Shown here piece by piece: positions 22,607 through 34,790 of a DNA stretch of 64,000 nt (its first letter is position 1; each line of letters begins with the position of its first letter). Under the pieces are notes generated by a model. The model was not told where the DNA came from. It was given only the letters and a program-made list of their open reading frames with translations, and did no database searches. Position numbers and translations under genes: made by a program. This stretch comes from Hydrangea macrophylla (lineage: Eukaryota; Streptophyta; Magnoliopsida; Cornales; Hydrangeaceae), in contig CM066993.1 in NCBI GenBank assembly GCA_033977485.1, positions 68,984,864-69,048,863 of the forward strand. Reading direction: 5' to 3'.

Positions 22607-22925
22607 ATGACTGCAACCTCTCTCTCGAGAAAATATTCGTTGCAACGGTTATTTTGCTGACATGGTATTACAATCTAATCAAAACTCTTTATTTATTCAT
22701 TTGCACTCCCTATTTTCAGGGAAAATCCCATCCACATAATTAAGCCCGAATTCCAAATGTATTAGTACGTTATTTTTTATGATGTTGCAACGAATATTTA
22801 CTCCTCTTGATCAGCCTTCTGCAGCATTGCAAACTCTCTTGGTTCACACTCAATCTCTTCCTCTTTCCATATCACCATTGGCGACTTCCCTCTCTACTGC
22901 AAAGTTTTACCACCTCTCAGCCCAA
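22607..22925 (+). pseudogene. Candidate first exon of an unknown gene, split by a MITE
   Basis: An ATG at 22607 follows a leader-like region with a TATA-like ATATATAGATACG near 22418. After the MITE (22627-22803) a coding-looking stretch continues to a strong donor, CAA|GTATGTG, at 22926. The most protein-like frame after the MITE reads LDQPSAALQTLLVHTQSLPL, serine/leucine rich. The MITE lacks an exact target duplication, so I cannot tell which frame originally joined the ATG. No later exon is seen before the retrotransposon nest or after it. I do not recognise the protein, and chance CT-rich sequence is a real alternative. Confidence 0.3.
22627..22803. mobile_element. MULE-type MITE, copy 2
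   Basis: Ends GAGAAAATATTCGTTGCAAC and GTTGCAACGAATATTTACTC are inverted repeats and match the family at 5018-5199, as does the internal TTATTTTGCTGAC block. The flanking 9 bp (CTCTCTCTC and CTCTTGATC) agree at only six positions, so the insertion is old or rearranged. Confidence 0.75.
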
Positions 22926-23465
22926 GTATGTGACTATGTTGTGCTATGATTATAGGTTACATCATCACATCATTTGATATCCATGCATGGCACGGGTAAA
23001 CATTTTCTCGAGATATCATGTGTTCGTGGATTATGTTTGTGGATTTTGTTTGTGTCGTTATTATGTGTTCGTGGATTATGTTTGCAAATTTTGTTTGTGT
23101 CCCAATCTTTATTCACATGTATATGTGTGTTTATGAGAGTTCGCATCAAGTAAGATAAGTGGGAGTGGGCTAATGAAGGATTCGCAAGACTATGTTTAAA
23201 TGGAGGGCAGTGATCCAATTCCATAGTTTAACATTATTGATGATGTCTAGCTGAGTTACTTTCATAGTCTCAAACTACAAACATCCCTATTGTTGGTGTT
23301 TTAACGCACCAGAGGAGCGTGGAACTGAAGCATTTTTTTTTTTGGCTTGGAAACTAGAATGGGGGTTTTATGTGTGTATGAGTGGGTGTCTGTGTGTGTG
23401 GGGTAGTCCCTATTTATGGATACATTCATAATAAAAGCAGTGAAAGCGACTTCAAGTATTGTAAG
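22926..23465. other. AT-rich stretch before the nest; one tandem duplication
   Basis: Two 45-bp tandem copies (ATGTGTTCGTGGATTATG unit) lie at 23018-23105. It may be intron of the candidate gene at 22607. The last five bases, GTAAG (23461-23465), are the left target-site duplication of element A. Confidence 0.5.
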
Positions 23466-23787
23466 TGTAATCTTTCATGATTCCCAAGAGGATCTGAACT
23501 TTCATGACTTTCACATAATAAAATTATACCTTGCTCCATTAATTGATTGACAAAAGAATACAAGAAGAAGTTGGTTTCTCTCTCTATGCTTTTACCTTAG
23601 ATACACAAATGATAGGGTTGTGTATATTTATAATAGAGAGAGGACCAACTCCCAACAACTTCCTCACTCCACTTATCCATCAAAGTAGGGATAGTTGGAA
23701 GTAACTTCTCCAACCCACTAAGATGGTAACCCACTAACACATACACACATCACATATCTTGTGGGACACAAAAGCCCGGGTCTTACA
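23466..23787 (-). repeat. 3' LTR of element A
   Basis: On the minus strand it runs TGTAAGACCCGGGC...AAAGATTACA. A TATA-like TATAAATATACAC (minus) lies near 23622-23634. The neighbouring minus-strand AGTGGGAGAA (23788-23797) is the polypurine tract, confirming orientation. Confidence 0.9.
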
Positions 23788-24176
23788 TTCTCCCACTTGG
23801 CCCATATGATATGATTGTGATTCAATTATGGGTTTAGCATACATACGATCGCATATTGAAACCATCATTTTCATTAAGTGGTTATCATAATGTCATTGTT
23901 AAATAAGTCACTACTGCGAGCTATGGCGGTTGTATGTCAATAAACCGACATAGTCCCTTCCATATACCACTATACTAGTAACATAATTAACATGACCATA
24001 ATTTGAGAAGATCCATAACGTCCGTCAATAATGTCTTTATGAAGACAAATTCTGTTTTTCATTTATCAAACCATTCATGTACATTCATAATAGAAAACAG
24101 AAACAAAACTTTAATGAGATCTCAAATGTCTAAAGAGCAAAACATTAATGATTTACAATCCACTACATTCATGGAA

Positions 24177-25989
24177 TTAACTATCATGGATTACACCCAT
24201 ACGACTAGCATGCTCCTTAAATGTCTTTGGTGCTAATCCCTTAGTTAGTGGATCTGCAATCATAAGTTTTGTACTTATATGCTCTATAGACACTCGTTGT
24301 TTCTGAACCTCTTCTTTGACGACAAAGTATTTTAATTCCATATGCTTTGCGCCAGTAGAATACTTGTCGTTCTTAGAGAAGAAAATAGTTGCGGTGTTAT
24401 CACAATAAATTCTCAGCGGCTTGGCAATAGAGTCGACAATTCCAAGTCCTGAGATGAAATTCCGCAACCACAATCCATGAACAGTGGCTTCAAAGCACGC
24501 CACAAATTCAGCTTCCATAGTGGATGAAGCAATAGTAGTTTGCTTTGCACTTTTCCATGAGATTGCTCCTCCAGCTAGTAGAAACCAGGTATCCCAAGGT
24601 AGATTTTCTACTGTCTGGACATCCAGCAAAATCAAAGTCGGAGTAGCCGACTACTTCCAAATCATCAGTCCTTCTGAATGTCAGCATATAGTTCTTAGTT
24701 CCTTGCAAATATCTCATCACTTTCTTTGCAAGCTTCCAGTGATTCATTCCAGGATTACTTTGGTATTTGCCTAACATGCTAACTGCAACGCTGATGTCTG
24801 GTCTAGTACAAGTTTGCGCATACATCAGGCTTCCCACAGCTGAGGCGTAAGGAATTCTTTCCATTTGCTTACGCTCCCACTCATTATGTGGACATTGCAT
24901 AAGGCTAAATTTATCACCCTTTTGAATTGGTACATCACTAGCTGAACATTTATCCATACCAAATCTCTCTAGAACCCATTCAATGTATGCTTTTTGAGAC
25001 AACCCTAACAATCCTCGTGATCGATCTCGAAAGATTTCAGTTCTGATCACGTAAGTTGCCTCACCCATATCTTTCATTTCAAAGTTCTCAAAGAGAAATT
25101 TCTTAGTTTCGTGCAACAAACCAAGATCATTAGTGGCAAGTAAGATGTCATCGACATACAGAATCAAAAATATAAACTTATTTCTCTTAACCTTAAGATA
25201 TATGCAGCGGTCAACATTATTTTCTTGAAAACCGAAGGAAACAATTATATTATTGAACTTAAGATACCATTGTCGAGAAGCTTGTTTAAGTCCGTATATC
25301 GATTTCTTAAGCTTACAAACCATGTGTTCCTTTCCTTTTAATGAGAAGCCTTCTGGTTGTTCCATGTAGACTTCTTCTTCTAAATTCCCATTAAGAAAAG
25401 CCGTCTTTACATCCATTTGGTGCAACTCTAGATCATAGTGAGCCACCAAAGCCATAATGATTCTAAGTGAGTCTTTCTTGGAAACAGGAGAGAAAGTCTC
25501 TTTGTAATCAATGCCTTCTTTCTGAGTGAAACCTTTGGCCACAAGTCTAGCTTTATGTCGTTCGAATTTGCCTTTAGAGTCACGTTTAGTTTTAAAAACC
25601 CATTTACACCCAACTTTCTTGTAACCTTCAGGCAATTCAACGAGATCCCATACTTTATTCTGGTCCATTGATTTCAATTCATCATTTATGGCATCAATCC
25701 ATTTAGCAGAATCATCACTTTCTATGGCTTAGAAAAATGAAACCGGGTCCTTGTTTGTTCCTATGTCAAAATCAGATTCATGTAGATAAACCACATAATC
25801 ATCCGAGATAGTTGACCTCATTTCCCTATGAGATCTCCTTAATGCTATTTCTTGTGGTTCTTCTACTAGCTGATCATTGACAACAACTTCATTATGGGGT
25901 GATTCTGCATTCAATTGTTGTTCATTGTCATTGAGATGAGTGACACATGTAGGGACAACAATTTGTTGAGAAGTTATAGGTAAAGGAAT
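24177..25989 (-). pseudogene. Copia reverse transcriptase and RNase H (element A)
   Basis: C-terminal third of the Copia polyprotein. From its N-terminal side: a linker ending KDPVSFF and a TAA stop at 25729-25731; then the reverse transcriptase start with KVWDLVELPEGYKKVGCKWV, the core QMDVKTAFLNG, and the catalytic box YVDDILLA. RNase H follows with GYSDFDFAG, the EAEFVA motif and the terminal DPLTKGL. A frameshift near 24610 separates the STLGY part from the AISWKSAKQT part of RNase H. With the stop, the frameshift and the insertion of element B at 25989/25990 the frame is dead, though each segment is well preserved. Confidence 0.9.
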
Positions 25990-26609
25990 TGATACACCCA
26001 AAATCAGCCCATGCCCGAGCGGTTCTATTCTGCAACTACTGACAAGCATCATCCCGAGAGGTTTGGTCCACCTGATGCCTCCCGAATGGTTCATCCACGA
26101 CCCGGCCAACAGGTCGGGAAGACCGCATAGGCACATCCCACCGCGGGAACAGCTCATCCGGGCCCACAGGCATGATCCTAAGCATTCCGGGCAGTTTCCT
26201 ACTCAAGCTAGAAGACTAATGGAAAGTGCAAACTATTTCCTAATCCAATTAGGAAACCCCTACAATTAATGCCAATCTATGTCAATTGGATTATGTTTCC
26301 TTTTCCTGGTACGAATAGGTCTCTTACATCTATAAAAGAGTCCTCTCACCCCCCATTGCATGGGCCGACTTTTCAGTCTACACAACACCTCTATAGCATT
26401 CATCAACATGCCCGGCCGGTCTACAGTAGCTCCAAACTTGTTGGTTCACCACAGGCCCCCGGCTCTTTTACAGTACAGTAAATGTGCTCAGACACACACG
26501 TGGATGTAGGTACCTTCATTAACAGGGCTGAACCACATACAAAAAATAATCTCTCTCTCTCTCTCCTTAAACTGCTCTAATTCATCTTAACCAAATTTTG
26601 GCATCATCA
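25990..26609 (+). repeat. 5' LTR of element B
   Basis: Begins TGATACACCCAAAATCAGCC and ends TTGGCATCATCA. A TATA box TATAAAAGAG is at 26331. CT microsatellite near the end. The partner is at 39574-40197. Confidence 0.9.
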
Positions 26610-26612
26610 GCT

Positions 26613-26630
26613 TGGCGCCGTCTGTGGGAA
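26613..26630 (+). other. Primer-binding site of element B
   Basis: TGGCGCCGTCTGTGGG begins three bases after the LTR end. This site type is frequent in plant Gypsy elements; I do not assign the tRNA. Confidence 0.7.
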
Positions 26631-26670
26631 ATGACAAATTCCTCATCAACAAATCTCTTGGCTGATAGCC

Positions 26671-27604
26671 ATGCCTCCAAAGAAGGGTGAGAAGACTGCA
26701 CAGCAGGCCAACCGGGGCATTTCGCCGTCCCCGGCATCGGCTACGACAGTCATGACATCTAAGCATATCACTGTAACCCTCGCACAACTCTTGGAGGGCC
26801 AGCGTCAAATCCAACAATAGATCGAAGCCCTGCTGGCCCAGCAAAGCAGTCCTCTAGTGGCCGGGAAACGACCCGGGAACGTTGCATATGGTCGGGAACC
26901 GATCTTGACAAGACAATGTGCCTGAGCCAAACCGTCCCGCGTTGAGGATGTTAGAGACATCAACAGTAGGCATACTGCCCGAGAGGAAAGGCAGGAGCAT
27001 ATGGCCCGGGAATCAGTCCAGGGTCACTCGGTCAAGAGCCGAGTTATCCCTGGGCACACGGTGAACCAGAGTCATAGCCAAGCCCGATCCCAACCCCTCA
27101 GATACCGGTCGGGAAGGAGTGGAAGCCCGAATCAAGGACTTGCAGAAGCAGATTGACGGAGTGGCCAAAAAGCTTGGTCAAAACTGTGCTCAGAATCAGG
27201 CCAATACCGAGATAGAGTCACCGTTCTCCAGCCAGATCACTAGGTTTGCCATCCCGCACAAATTTAAGCAGCCTCGCTTAGATCCCTATAACGGCTCAGG
27301 AAGCCCGGTCGACCACGTCCGGACCTACAAGGCTCAGATGGCCCTAGCCACCAACTCCAATGAACTACACTGCCTAGCCTTTCCCAGCACTTTAAAAGGC
27401 CTGGCCGTGCAATGGTTCTACTCCTTGGAGCCCTGATCGGTCCATAGTTTCAAGCAACTCAGCAAGCAGTTCATTAACCAGTTCATCGGTATGTATGAAT
27501 GGCCAAAGCCTGACATACATCTACTGATAGCCATACAAAGGGATAATGAGACCCTCAAGGAATTTACCGACCGGTTTAATCAAGAGAAGCTCGGTATCTA
27601 TGAT
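26671..27604 (+). pseudogene. Gag of element B, 5' part
   Basis: A start codon at 26671 opens MPPKKGEKTAQQ, followed by stops and a frameshift. The clear gag domain lies at 27119-27604 with PRLDPYNGSGSPVDHV, LKGLAVQWFYSL and a later TLKEFTDRFNQEKLGIYD, typical of the Ty3/Gypsy capsid region. A TGA interrupts it at 27436. The frame is cut after codon 27602-27604 by element D and continues at 38155. Capsid is the only function expected. Confidence 0.8.
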
Positions 27605-28284
27605 TGTCACGCCCCGGAGCAGCATAAATAGAGAAAAATAAATTTCCTTTATGGGTCCATAGGGAATGATAAGTGAAAGTCACTGATAATCCACACCACA
27701 CAGTACTAGTCCACAAGAACAACAGGAAAAGTAAACCACTGAAATATAAACACGATTCTATCTATTACAATCATCAGAGTATGGTCCACAGGATCACAAC
27801 AGGTCTGGAGACAAAAAAATGCCCAAGTACCCGTTAAACTACAAAGTACAACAGTAAAAGAAAAGTAGTAATATAAACTACTATCTATCTTCAGGTCTTC
27901 AGCTGGCGTACGGATAGGCGTCAGCATAACTGGCATCAGTGGGGCCATTCTCTAAGTAACTCTCTTCAGGGTAATCGTTATCGCCATAAGTTCCGTCATC
28001 TGCATTGTAAAGGACAGGATAGTCTGGACGGGGAATGTCCAGGCAATAAAGGCCGTCAGCTTGTTGAAAGCTGAGTGAGTACTAACTAACGCAGTCTCAT
28101 AGAAATAACATATTTACAGTTATGAACAATAGATGACAGTGATACGAAATATATCTCTTCCTCTTTTATTCAGACATATCATTAATCGATTCTTATTAAT
28201 TCCCACTCTAAGACTGATCTCACAATTCCCAACTGACTCTCTCTCTCGAACTGATTATATCAGCACAACATACCAGTGCTCTTG

Positions 28285-28550
28285 TTCACCGCTTTTAAGA
28301 ACTCTTACTGTTCACCGCTTTTAAGAACTCTTGCGAGCACCCATACATTGTTCTCATATAATGACTGGTCCATGGATGTACCCATACTCTTGTTCACCGC
28401 TTTTAAGAACTCTTACTGTTCACCGCTTTTAAGAACGCTTGCGAGTACTGTACATACATAGCTCTGGTAATTCAAATCATGGGCGTGCCACATCTACTCT
28501 TGTTCACCGCTTTTAAGAACTCTTACTGTTCACCGCTTTTAAGAACTCTT
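28285..28550. repeat. Higher-order direct repeats in the LTR of D
   Basis: TTCACCGCTTTTAAGAACTC occurs at 28285, 28311, 28393, 28419, 28503 and 28529: pairs 26 bp apart, repeated every 108-110 bp. The same array is in the other LTR at 36585-36848. The unit's regular spacing resembles an enhancer-type array, but no factor is known to me. Confidence 0.85.
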
Positions 28551-28919
28551 GCGAGTACTGTGCACCCATAATTCTCACGGTCCTGATCAAATCCTTGACA
28601 TACACTTATTAGATTCAACCTGAGCGAATCATCAGCTCGACTCACACAACCTTGAACCTACCAATCATCTTACTGACTTAACTCCCAGTTATCCAATACT
28701 ACTCATTGTTACCATCTCGAATTGATCTCGTTATCGCGTCGTACTATTACTAACGTTCCGAACCCGACTACGTTACTCACCATGTTATCTCAATCTCGTT
28801 ATCGTATCCCATTACCTCCGTAATCCATAATATCGCATAGTAGGAACATGAAACAACAATTAAACAACTACGCACTATGCATTATAAACTGAAAGGAATT
28901 ACATTCATGTTCTGCTAGG

Positions 28920-29765
28920 TTCGATCGATTGAGATCATCTCGATCGCTCGAAGAAAGTGCTGTTCGATCGATTGAAGTCTTCTCGATCGATCGAAGTGAA
29001 GGTAGTCTCGATCGATTGAAGTCTTCTCGATCGATTGAGACTCAGGGATGTTAGATCGATTGAACTCAGTTTGATCGATCGAACGTCGTCTTCCACAGAT
29101 TCTGCCTGTGAACGTGCAGAATGTGCTAGGGGTGTTTGGGTTATAATTTAATACGTCCAGAATATGTAAAACATCATAACTAAGTTACCGAGTGAGTTTG
29201 GAACTCACCGAAAGTCGTTAAGGGCGCGTTTGGCTCGGTTGAAAGCTTCGAAGCTTTTCTAATGGCTTCCTCTTTCTCTCTCTCTGCCTCTGTCTCTCCC
29301 TATCTCATTCTCTCTTTCTCTCCTTCTTCTTGTTCTTCTTCTTCTTCTGATCTTTCTTCTTCTCTCGGTCTCCCGGATATATATATGTATGTGTGTGTAT
29401 ATAATTGTGTATATATATATAAACACACACAAAACTCACCACTCTCTCTCTCTCTCAAACTCTTAAGTTCAGCAAACACACAACACCCACGAGACTAATG
29501 TATATATAGGGGGAATGGGGGTGTAGGTGGCAGCATTTGCGCAGAAAACTGGAATTCTGATAATTGCACTCTCGATCGATCGAATTATTCACGATCGATC
29601 GAACTCATATCGGTCAGTTAGATCGATTGAAAAAGGGTTTGATCGATTGAAGTGGGGACCACGTATTAAATTTATGTCGGTAGGGTTTCGATCGCTCGAA
29701 AAAGGGTTCGATCGCTTGAACGTATGGGATGCTCGATCGCTCGAAAGAGCTTCGATCGATCGAAG
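28920..29765. repeat. GATCGATCGA palindrome clusters in LTR of D (3' copy)
   Basis: Two clusters (28920-29085, 29570-29765) with at least 16 units of the TTCGATCGATCGAA type between them, flanking the CT/TA microsatellite part of the LTR. Variants are mostly C-to-T or G-to-A changes at the CG steps. Confidence 0.85.
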
Positions 29766-29896
29766 ATGAAATTTCATGAATGGTCAAGGGAAGTATATAG
29801 AATCTCTGTGCATAAATATTTATTGGAAATACAGGGTATTACATCATACACCACTCAACAAAAGATTTCGTCCTCGAAATCGGAAACACATCAGGT

Positions 29897-32800
29897 CTAA
29901 AACAAAAATGGAAACTTCTCACGCATTTCTGACTCTAGCTCCCATGAAGCTTCTCCTTCATCATGATGCTTCCACTGGATCTTGACTAACAAAATTTCTT
30001 TGTTTCTAAGCTTCTTGATCCCACGATCTAAAATATGAACAGGTCCTTCGTTGAATGTAACGTTGTCGTTGACTTCAATATCTTCGAAGTTGATCTCGTG
30101 TGCTGGATTGTGAACATATTTCCCCAACATACTGATGTGGAAAACGTTGTGCACTCCTGACATCTTTGGCGGCAATGCAAGTTGATAAGCAACTTTCCCA
30201 ACACGTTCTAGAATCTCGAATGGTCCGATGAATCGCGGCGATAACTTGCCTCCCTTCTGACCGAATCTGACGATTCCTCGAACTGGCAAAATTTTTAGTA
30301 GCACGTGATCTCCAACGGCAAACTCTAAATCTTTGCGTCGCTTGTCAGCATAACTCTTGTGTCTAGTTTGGGTTATCTTCATCTTCTCACGTACAATCTG
30401 AATCTTCTCATTGGTTTCTCGTACCATCTCTGGCCCAAGAAGTTGAGTATCTCCGACTTCAGTCCAACATAGCGGCGATCGGCAAGGTCTTCCGTACAAA
30501 GCTTCGAACGACGCCATTCCTATGCTCGAATGATAACTGTTGTTGTAAGCGAACTCTATCAAAGGTAAGTGCGTCTCCCAAGAATTCTCAAAATCAATAA
30601 CACAAGCACGTAGCATATCTTCCATTACTTGGTTAACTCGTTCAGTTTTCCCATCGGTCTGTGGATGAAAAGCTGAACTCAAGTTCAATGTTGTTCCCAT
30701 CGTTGTTTGGAGACTCTTCCAAAACTCTGCAGTAAAGCGTGAATCTCGATCTGACACAATAGATACAGGTACCCCGTGTAACCGTATCACGTGCTGTAGA
30801 TACATCCGGCTTAACCGTTCTACTGGATACGTCATACTATAGGCAATAAAATGTGCCGTCTTCGTAAGTCGATCCACGATTACCCAAATAGCGTCGTGGT
30901 TTTGCTGTGACTTTGGCAATCCTACCACAAAATCCATGGTGATATGTTCCCATTTCCATTGAGGAATTGGTAACGACTGTAAAAGTCCAGATGGTTTCTG
31001 ATGTTCTGCCTTTACTTGTTTACAAGTAAGACACTGAGAAACATACTCAGCCACTTCTCGCTTCATTCCCTCCCACCAGAAATTCCTTTTCAGATCCTTG
31101 TACATCTTTGTACCTCCAGGATGAATCGTCATTCGTGACTTATGAGCTTCATCCAATATGTCTTTCCGAAGATTTTCTTTATTAGGTACACAGAGTCTAC
31201 CTTTACATCGTAAGGCTCCGTCTGTACTAACATTCCAGATTTCTAGTTCTTTAGCTGACATCTTGGCGAACCATAACTTCAAATCTTCTGCTATCTGCTG
31301 AGCTGCTATGATACGGCTAATCAAAGTTGGTTGTACCATAAGACATCCAAAATGCTGTCCTTCCATTGGTTCTACTGGCTGAAGTTCGAATTCAGTTAAC
31401 ACCTCCAATGCTTGCCATTCTCGAATTAATAATGCAGCGATCACTAGTCGAGGTTTACGACTCAAAGCATCCGCTACGACATTTGCTTTACCTGTATGGT
31501 ATTGCAATGAAAAGTCATAGTCCTTGAGTAACTCCATCCATCTTCGTTGTCGCATGTTCAACTCCTTCTGAGAGAATAAATACTTCAAGCTCTTATGATC
31601 GGAAAATAGATCAAACTTTTCTCCGTACAGATAGTGTCTCCAAATCTTTAAGGCAAACACTATTGCTGCCAATTCCAAATCATGCGTAGGGTAATTCTTC
31701 TCATGTACCTTCAGTTGTCTTGATCCATATGCAATCACATTCCCGTTTTGCATAAGCACACAACCAAGTCCTTGGTGCGATGCATCACTATAGATCACAT
31801 ACCTTTCTCCACTCTTAGGTATTGCGAGTACTGGTGTAGAAGTCAATCTCTCTTTTAACTCCTGAAATGCACCCTCATGCGTGTTCGTCCATTCATACTT
31901 CGTCTCCTTCCTTGTCAAATCTGTTAAAGGTCCTGCTATCTTGGAAAATCCTTCAACGAATCTTCTGTAGTATCCTGCTAAACCCAGAAAACTTCTAACC
32001 TCTGTTGCATTGGTTGGTTGGTTCCAGTTTAAGACTACATCGATCTTAGATGAGTCCACAGAGATACCATCCTGAGATATAACATGTCCCAAGAATTTGA
32101 CCTCTTGTAGCCAAAATTCACACTTGCTGAATTTTACATATAACTTACTATCTCGAAGTGTCTGTAAAGCAATCTGTAAATGCTCCTTATGATCTTCCTC
32201 CGTCTTTGAATAAATCAAAATGTCGTCGATGAATACTATGATGAATTTATCCAGATATGGTCTGAATACTCTATTCATCAAGTCCATAAATACTGCTAGC
32301 GCATTCGTCAATCCAAAAGGCATAACTTAAAAACTCATAATGCCCGTATCTTGTCCTGAATGCTATCTTCGAAACATCCTCCGGTCGAACTAATAACTAA
32401 TGATATCCAGAACGAAGATTGATCTTTGAAAAGATCCTGGATCCTTGTAACTGATCGAATAGGTCATCTATCCGAGGAAGTGGATATCTATTCTTGATCG
32501 TAACCTTGTTCAACTCCCTGTAGTCTATACAGAGTCGAAGTGTTCCGTCTTTCTTCTTCATAAACAGAACTGGTGCTCCCCAAGGTGACGTACTAGGGCG
32601 AATAAATCCTAAATCTTCAAGTTCCTGAACTTGCTTCTTCAGTTCCAACATCTCAGTTGGCGCCATCCTATATGGTGTCTTGGAAATAGGCAAGGTTTCG
32701 GGTGTTAATTCCACACAAAAGTCTATTTCTCTTTTCGGTGGGAGTCCTTTAATATCCTAAAATACATCCTGAAAATCTTGTATAGTAGGAATCTGATCCA

Positions 32801-33119
32801 TCGTGAGTTCTGTATTCGTACTCCCGATTGTAGCCAAACTACTCGTAAGGAACATGTCGCTCGTTGACTGACACTGAAATCTGATTGTCGGCTTTCTTTG
32901 TATCGAAAATACAATTGTCTTAGTAGGGAAATCCAGATTGGCACTATACTTAGTCAACCAATCCATTCCTAGGATAATGTCGAACTCGGACATTGACAGA
33001 ACTACCAAGTCTGCTGGAAGATTCCTATCTCCCAAAGTCAATGGGCAATCTTTACATACTTTACCCAACTTGACAGTCACTCCTAATGGTGACACAACAT
33101 TAAGTGCTGGCTCAAGTGT
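29897..33119 (-). pseudogene. Pol of element D: protease, RT, RNase H, integrase, chromodomain
   Basis: The protease active site LFDSGAARSF is just upstream, in the gag frame. After a TAG (33120-33122) come the protease remainder, a TAG at 32757, the reverse transcriptase start ([20 protein letters not shown]), another TAG at 32397, and a one-base frameshift near 32330. The intact frame 32323-29897 (808 residues) holds MPFGLTNA, the catalytic FIDDILIYS, RNase [14 protein letters not shown], an integrase zinc region (HPGG..., CLTCKQ), the catalytic triad segments [19 protein letters not shown] and [12 protein letters not shown], and a C-terminal chromodomain-like [19 protein letters not shown]. 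Integrase chromodomains of this kind direct insertion into heterochromatin in chromoviruses. It has only four lesions in about 4.4 kb of gag-pol. Confidence 0.93.
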
Positions 33120-34331
33120 CTAGGGTTCTAAACCCAATTGACTCACAATCTTAATAGCAATAAATGAGCGTGCAGCTCCAGAATCAAATAAAACTTTAAC
33201 TGGACTATGAAAGAGTACCAGCGTACCTTCCAAATGTTGCTGCTCGTCAGCATTAAAGCCTACTTCTCCTGGGATGATAGCATTCATCCTTGTCGGATCT
33301 GGTGGTCCTTGAATTCCTTGAACTGGTGCTCCATAATACCCTCCTCGAGGTGCACGACAATCTTTACTTAGATGTCCCGGCTTGTTGCAATTCCGACAGA
33401 CAACATCCATTCTGCGGTTAGTTCTAGCGGTTGTACAAAATCTGGCGACGTGCCCTGGCTTTCCGCAATTAAAACATCCTCCGCTATTGCTTGGCGGGGC
33501 TGTTAGTAGTGTCTGAGGCTGTGGTCCCTGCTGGTGATATTGCTGGGGTCGAGTATAGCCCTGTGGTGGCTTTCTGGTTCCTTCCCAGGTTCTCTTGTTC
33601 CTTTGGAAATTACTCTGTGGTCTCCAACCTTGGGTATTTCTTGGCAGCTGGTTTTGGAAATTCCTCTGTTGAAACCCTCTTGACGGCTGGGGTCGATTCA
33701 CCTGTGGTTGCTGTGCTGGATAAGCATCCTTTTCCAATCCTGCAGCAAATCTGACGATCCCTTCGAATGATTGATTCAGATGACCAACCATCATATGTCT
33801 GAGATGGGGGTTCAATCCTTGGTGAAATCTCTTCACCTTCTTCTGTGGAGTGTCTATCATATGTTGAGCAAATCTGGATAGACGCTCAAACTGTGTTGTG
33901 TATTCTCGTACAGTCCATCCTCCTTGAACTAGATTGAGAAAATTCTTCTCTTGTTGATCTCTCTCATCTTCGGGAAAATACTTCTCCAAAAACCTGCCTT
34001 TGAATGTCTCCCACGACATAGCTCTAGCAGCATCGGTCCCGATAGTGGCTCGTTCAGCTTCCCACCAATCTGCGGCGGCATAAGTGAGCTGGAATGTAGC
34101 AAGACGGCGCTTCTCTTGTTCACTGCATTCCAAAGCTTCAAATATTAACTCCATTTCTCTTATCCATTGTTCTGCTTTCCATGGTTCTGTTAGTCCATCG
34201 AACTTCTCTGGACGTAACCCACGAAAGTTTGCTAACAACTTATCTCCAGTCTGTCTTGGTGGCAGTGGTGCAATGGTTCTCTGGTGAGTGGAATGATTGT
34301 ACGTGTCTCCCACATGCTCCATCCTTTGCAT
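33120..34331 (-). CDS. Gag of element D with protease active site
   Basis: 403 residues, open from ATG to TAG. Residues about 30-200 are the retrotransposon gag (capsid) domain with FRGLRPEKFDGLTEP, AADWWEAER and FLEKYFPED. A Q/P/R-rich linker follows. Two CCHC zinc knuckles, CFNCGKPGHVARFC and CRNCNKPGHLSKDC, lie near residues 285-330 and bind nucleic acid. The C-terminal end carries the aspartic protease motif DSGA. The TAG at 33120 splits gag-protease from pol; whether it is a decay mutation is unknown, but the next codons continue in the same frame. Confidence 0.92.
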   Translation of the reverse strand: MQRMEHVGDTYNHSTHQRTIAPLPPRQTGDKLLANFRGLRPEKFDGLTEPWKAEQWIREMELIFEALECSEQEKRRLATFQLTYAAADWWEAERATIGTDAARAMSWETFKGRFLEKYFPEDERDQQEKNFLNLVQGGWTVREYTTQFERLSRFAQHMIDTPQKKVKRFHQGLNPHLRHMMVGHLNQSFEGIVRFAAGLEKDAYPAQQPQVNRPQPSRGFQQRNFQNQLPRNTQGWRPQSNFQRNKRTWEGTRKPPQGYTRPQQYHQQGPQPQTLLTAPPSNSGGCFNCGKPGHVARFCTTARTNRRMDVVCRNCNKPGHLSKDCRAPRGGYYGAPVQGIQGPPDPTRMNAIIPGEVGFNADEQQHLEGTLVLFHSPVKVLFDSGAARSFIAIKIVSQLGLEP

Positions 34332-34790
34332 AAAGGCTTCAAAAATTCATGTCAGATCCATCCCTTCTGGAATAGGTGCTCCAATTCGCGCTTGGTGATT
34401 TCTCAAGGGTCCTACCATGATAATAACGAGTATCGCCTACAAGAGACATATCGATTAGCTGAAAGTCTTCTCGCAGAAACGAAACCGAGATAGAACGAGA
34501 AACAACAAGAACTAACAGTTCTACAAAACAACACATCAAACAACCAACAATCAATATCAAAAGTACTGCTCGAATATATATAGATATCAAAAGATGTACC
34601 ATGGAGTACACAGTAACCATACCATGTACCACGTGGGACATAAGCAAAAACAGCACTAAGGTCAACTACTAATACTACTGCTAACATCTATACAAAGCTA
34701 TGGTCAAATAGCTATCTCTCAAGCTCCCAAAAATCTAGTGGACAACATGTCCTGGCAAAACTAACAAAACTAAGCCCTGCAGGTCCTGAC

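Larger units (their letters stand above)
27605..29843 (-). repeat. 3' LTR of element D
   Basis: 2.24 kb. It contains three pairs of the unit TTCACCGCTTTTAAGAACTC (28285-28550), palindrome clusters at 28920-29085 and 29570-29765, and CT, TA and CA microsatellites near 29270-29480. Plus-strand serine-rich open frames over the CT tract occur in both LTR copies and are repeat artefacts. Confidence 0.92.

Noticed and set aside
28285..28550. Regular direct repeats that could look like a CRISPR array
   Set aside because: The repeats are inside a plant retrotransposon LTR, have non-unique spacers and occur in both LTR copies; no cas genes and a eukaryotic context.
29262..29498. Serine-rich open frame on the plus strand, also at 37562-37804
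   Set aside because: It translates a CT microsatellite in the LTR of D and is antisense to the element; no gene support.
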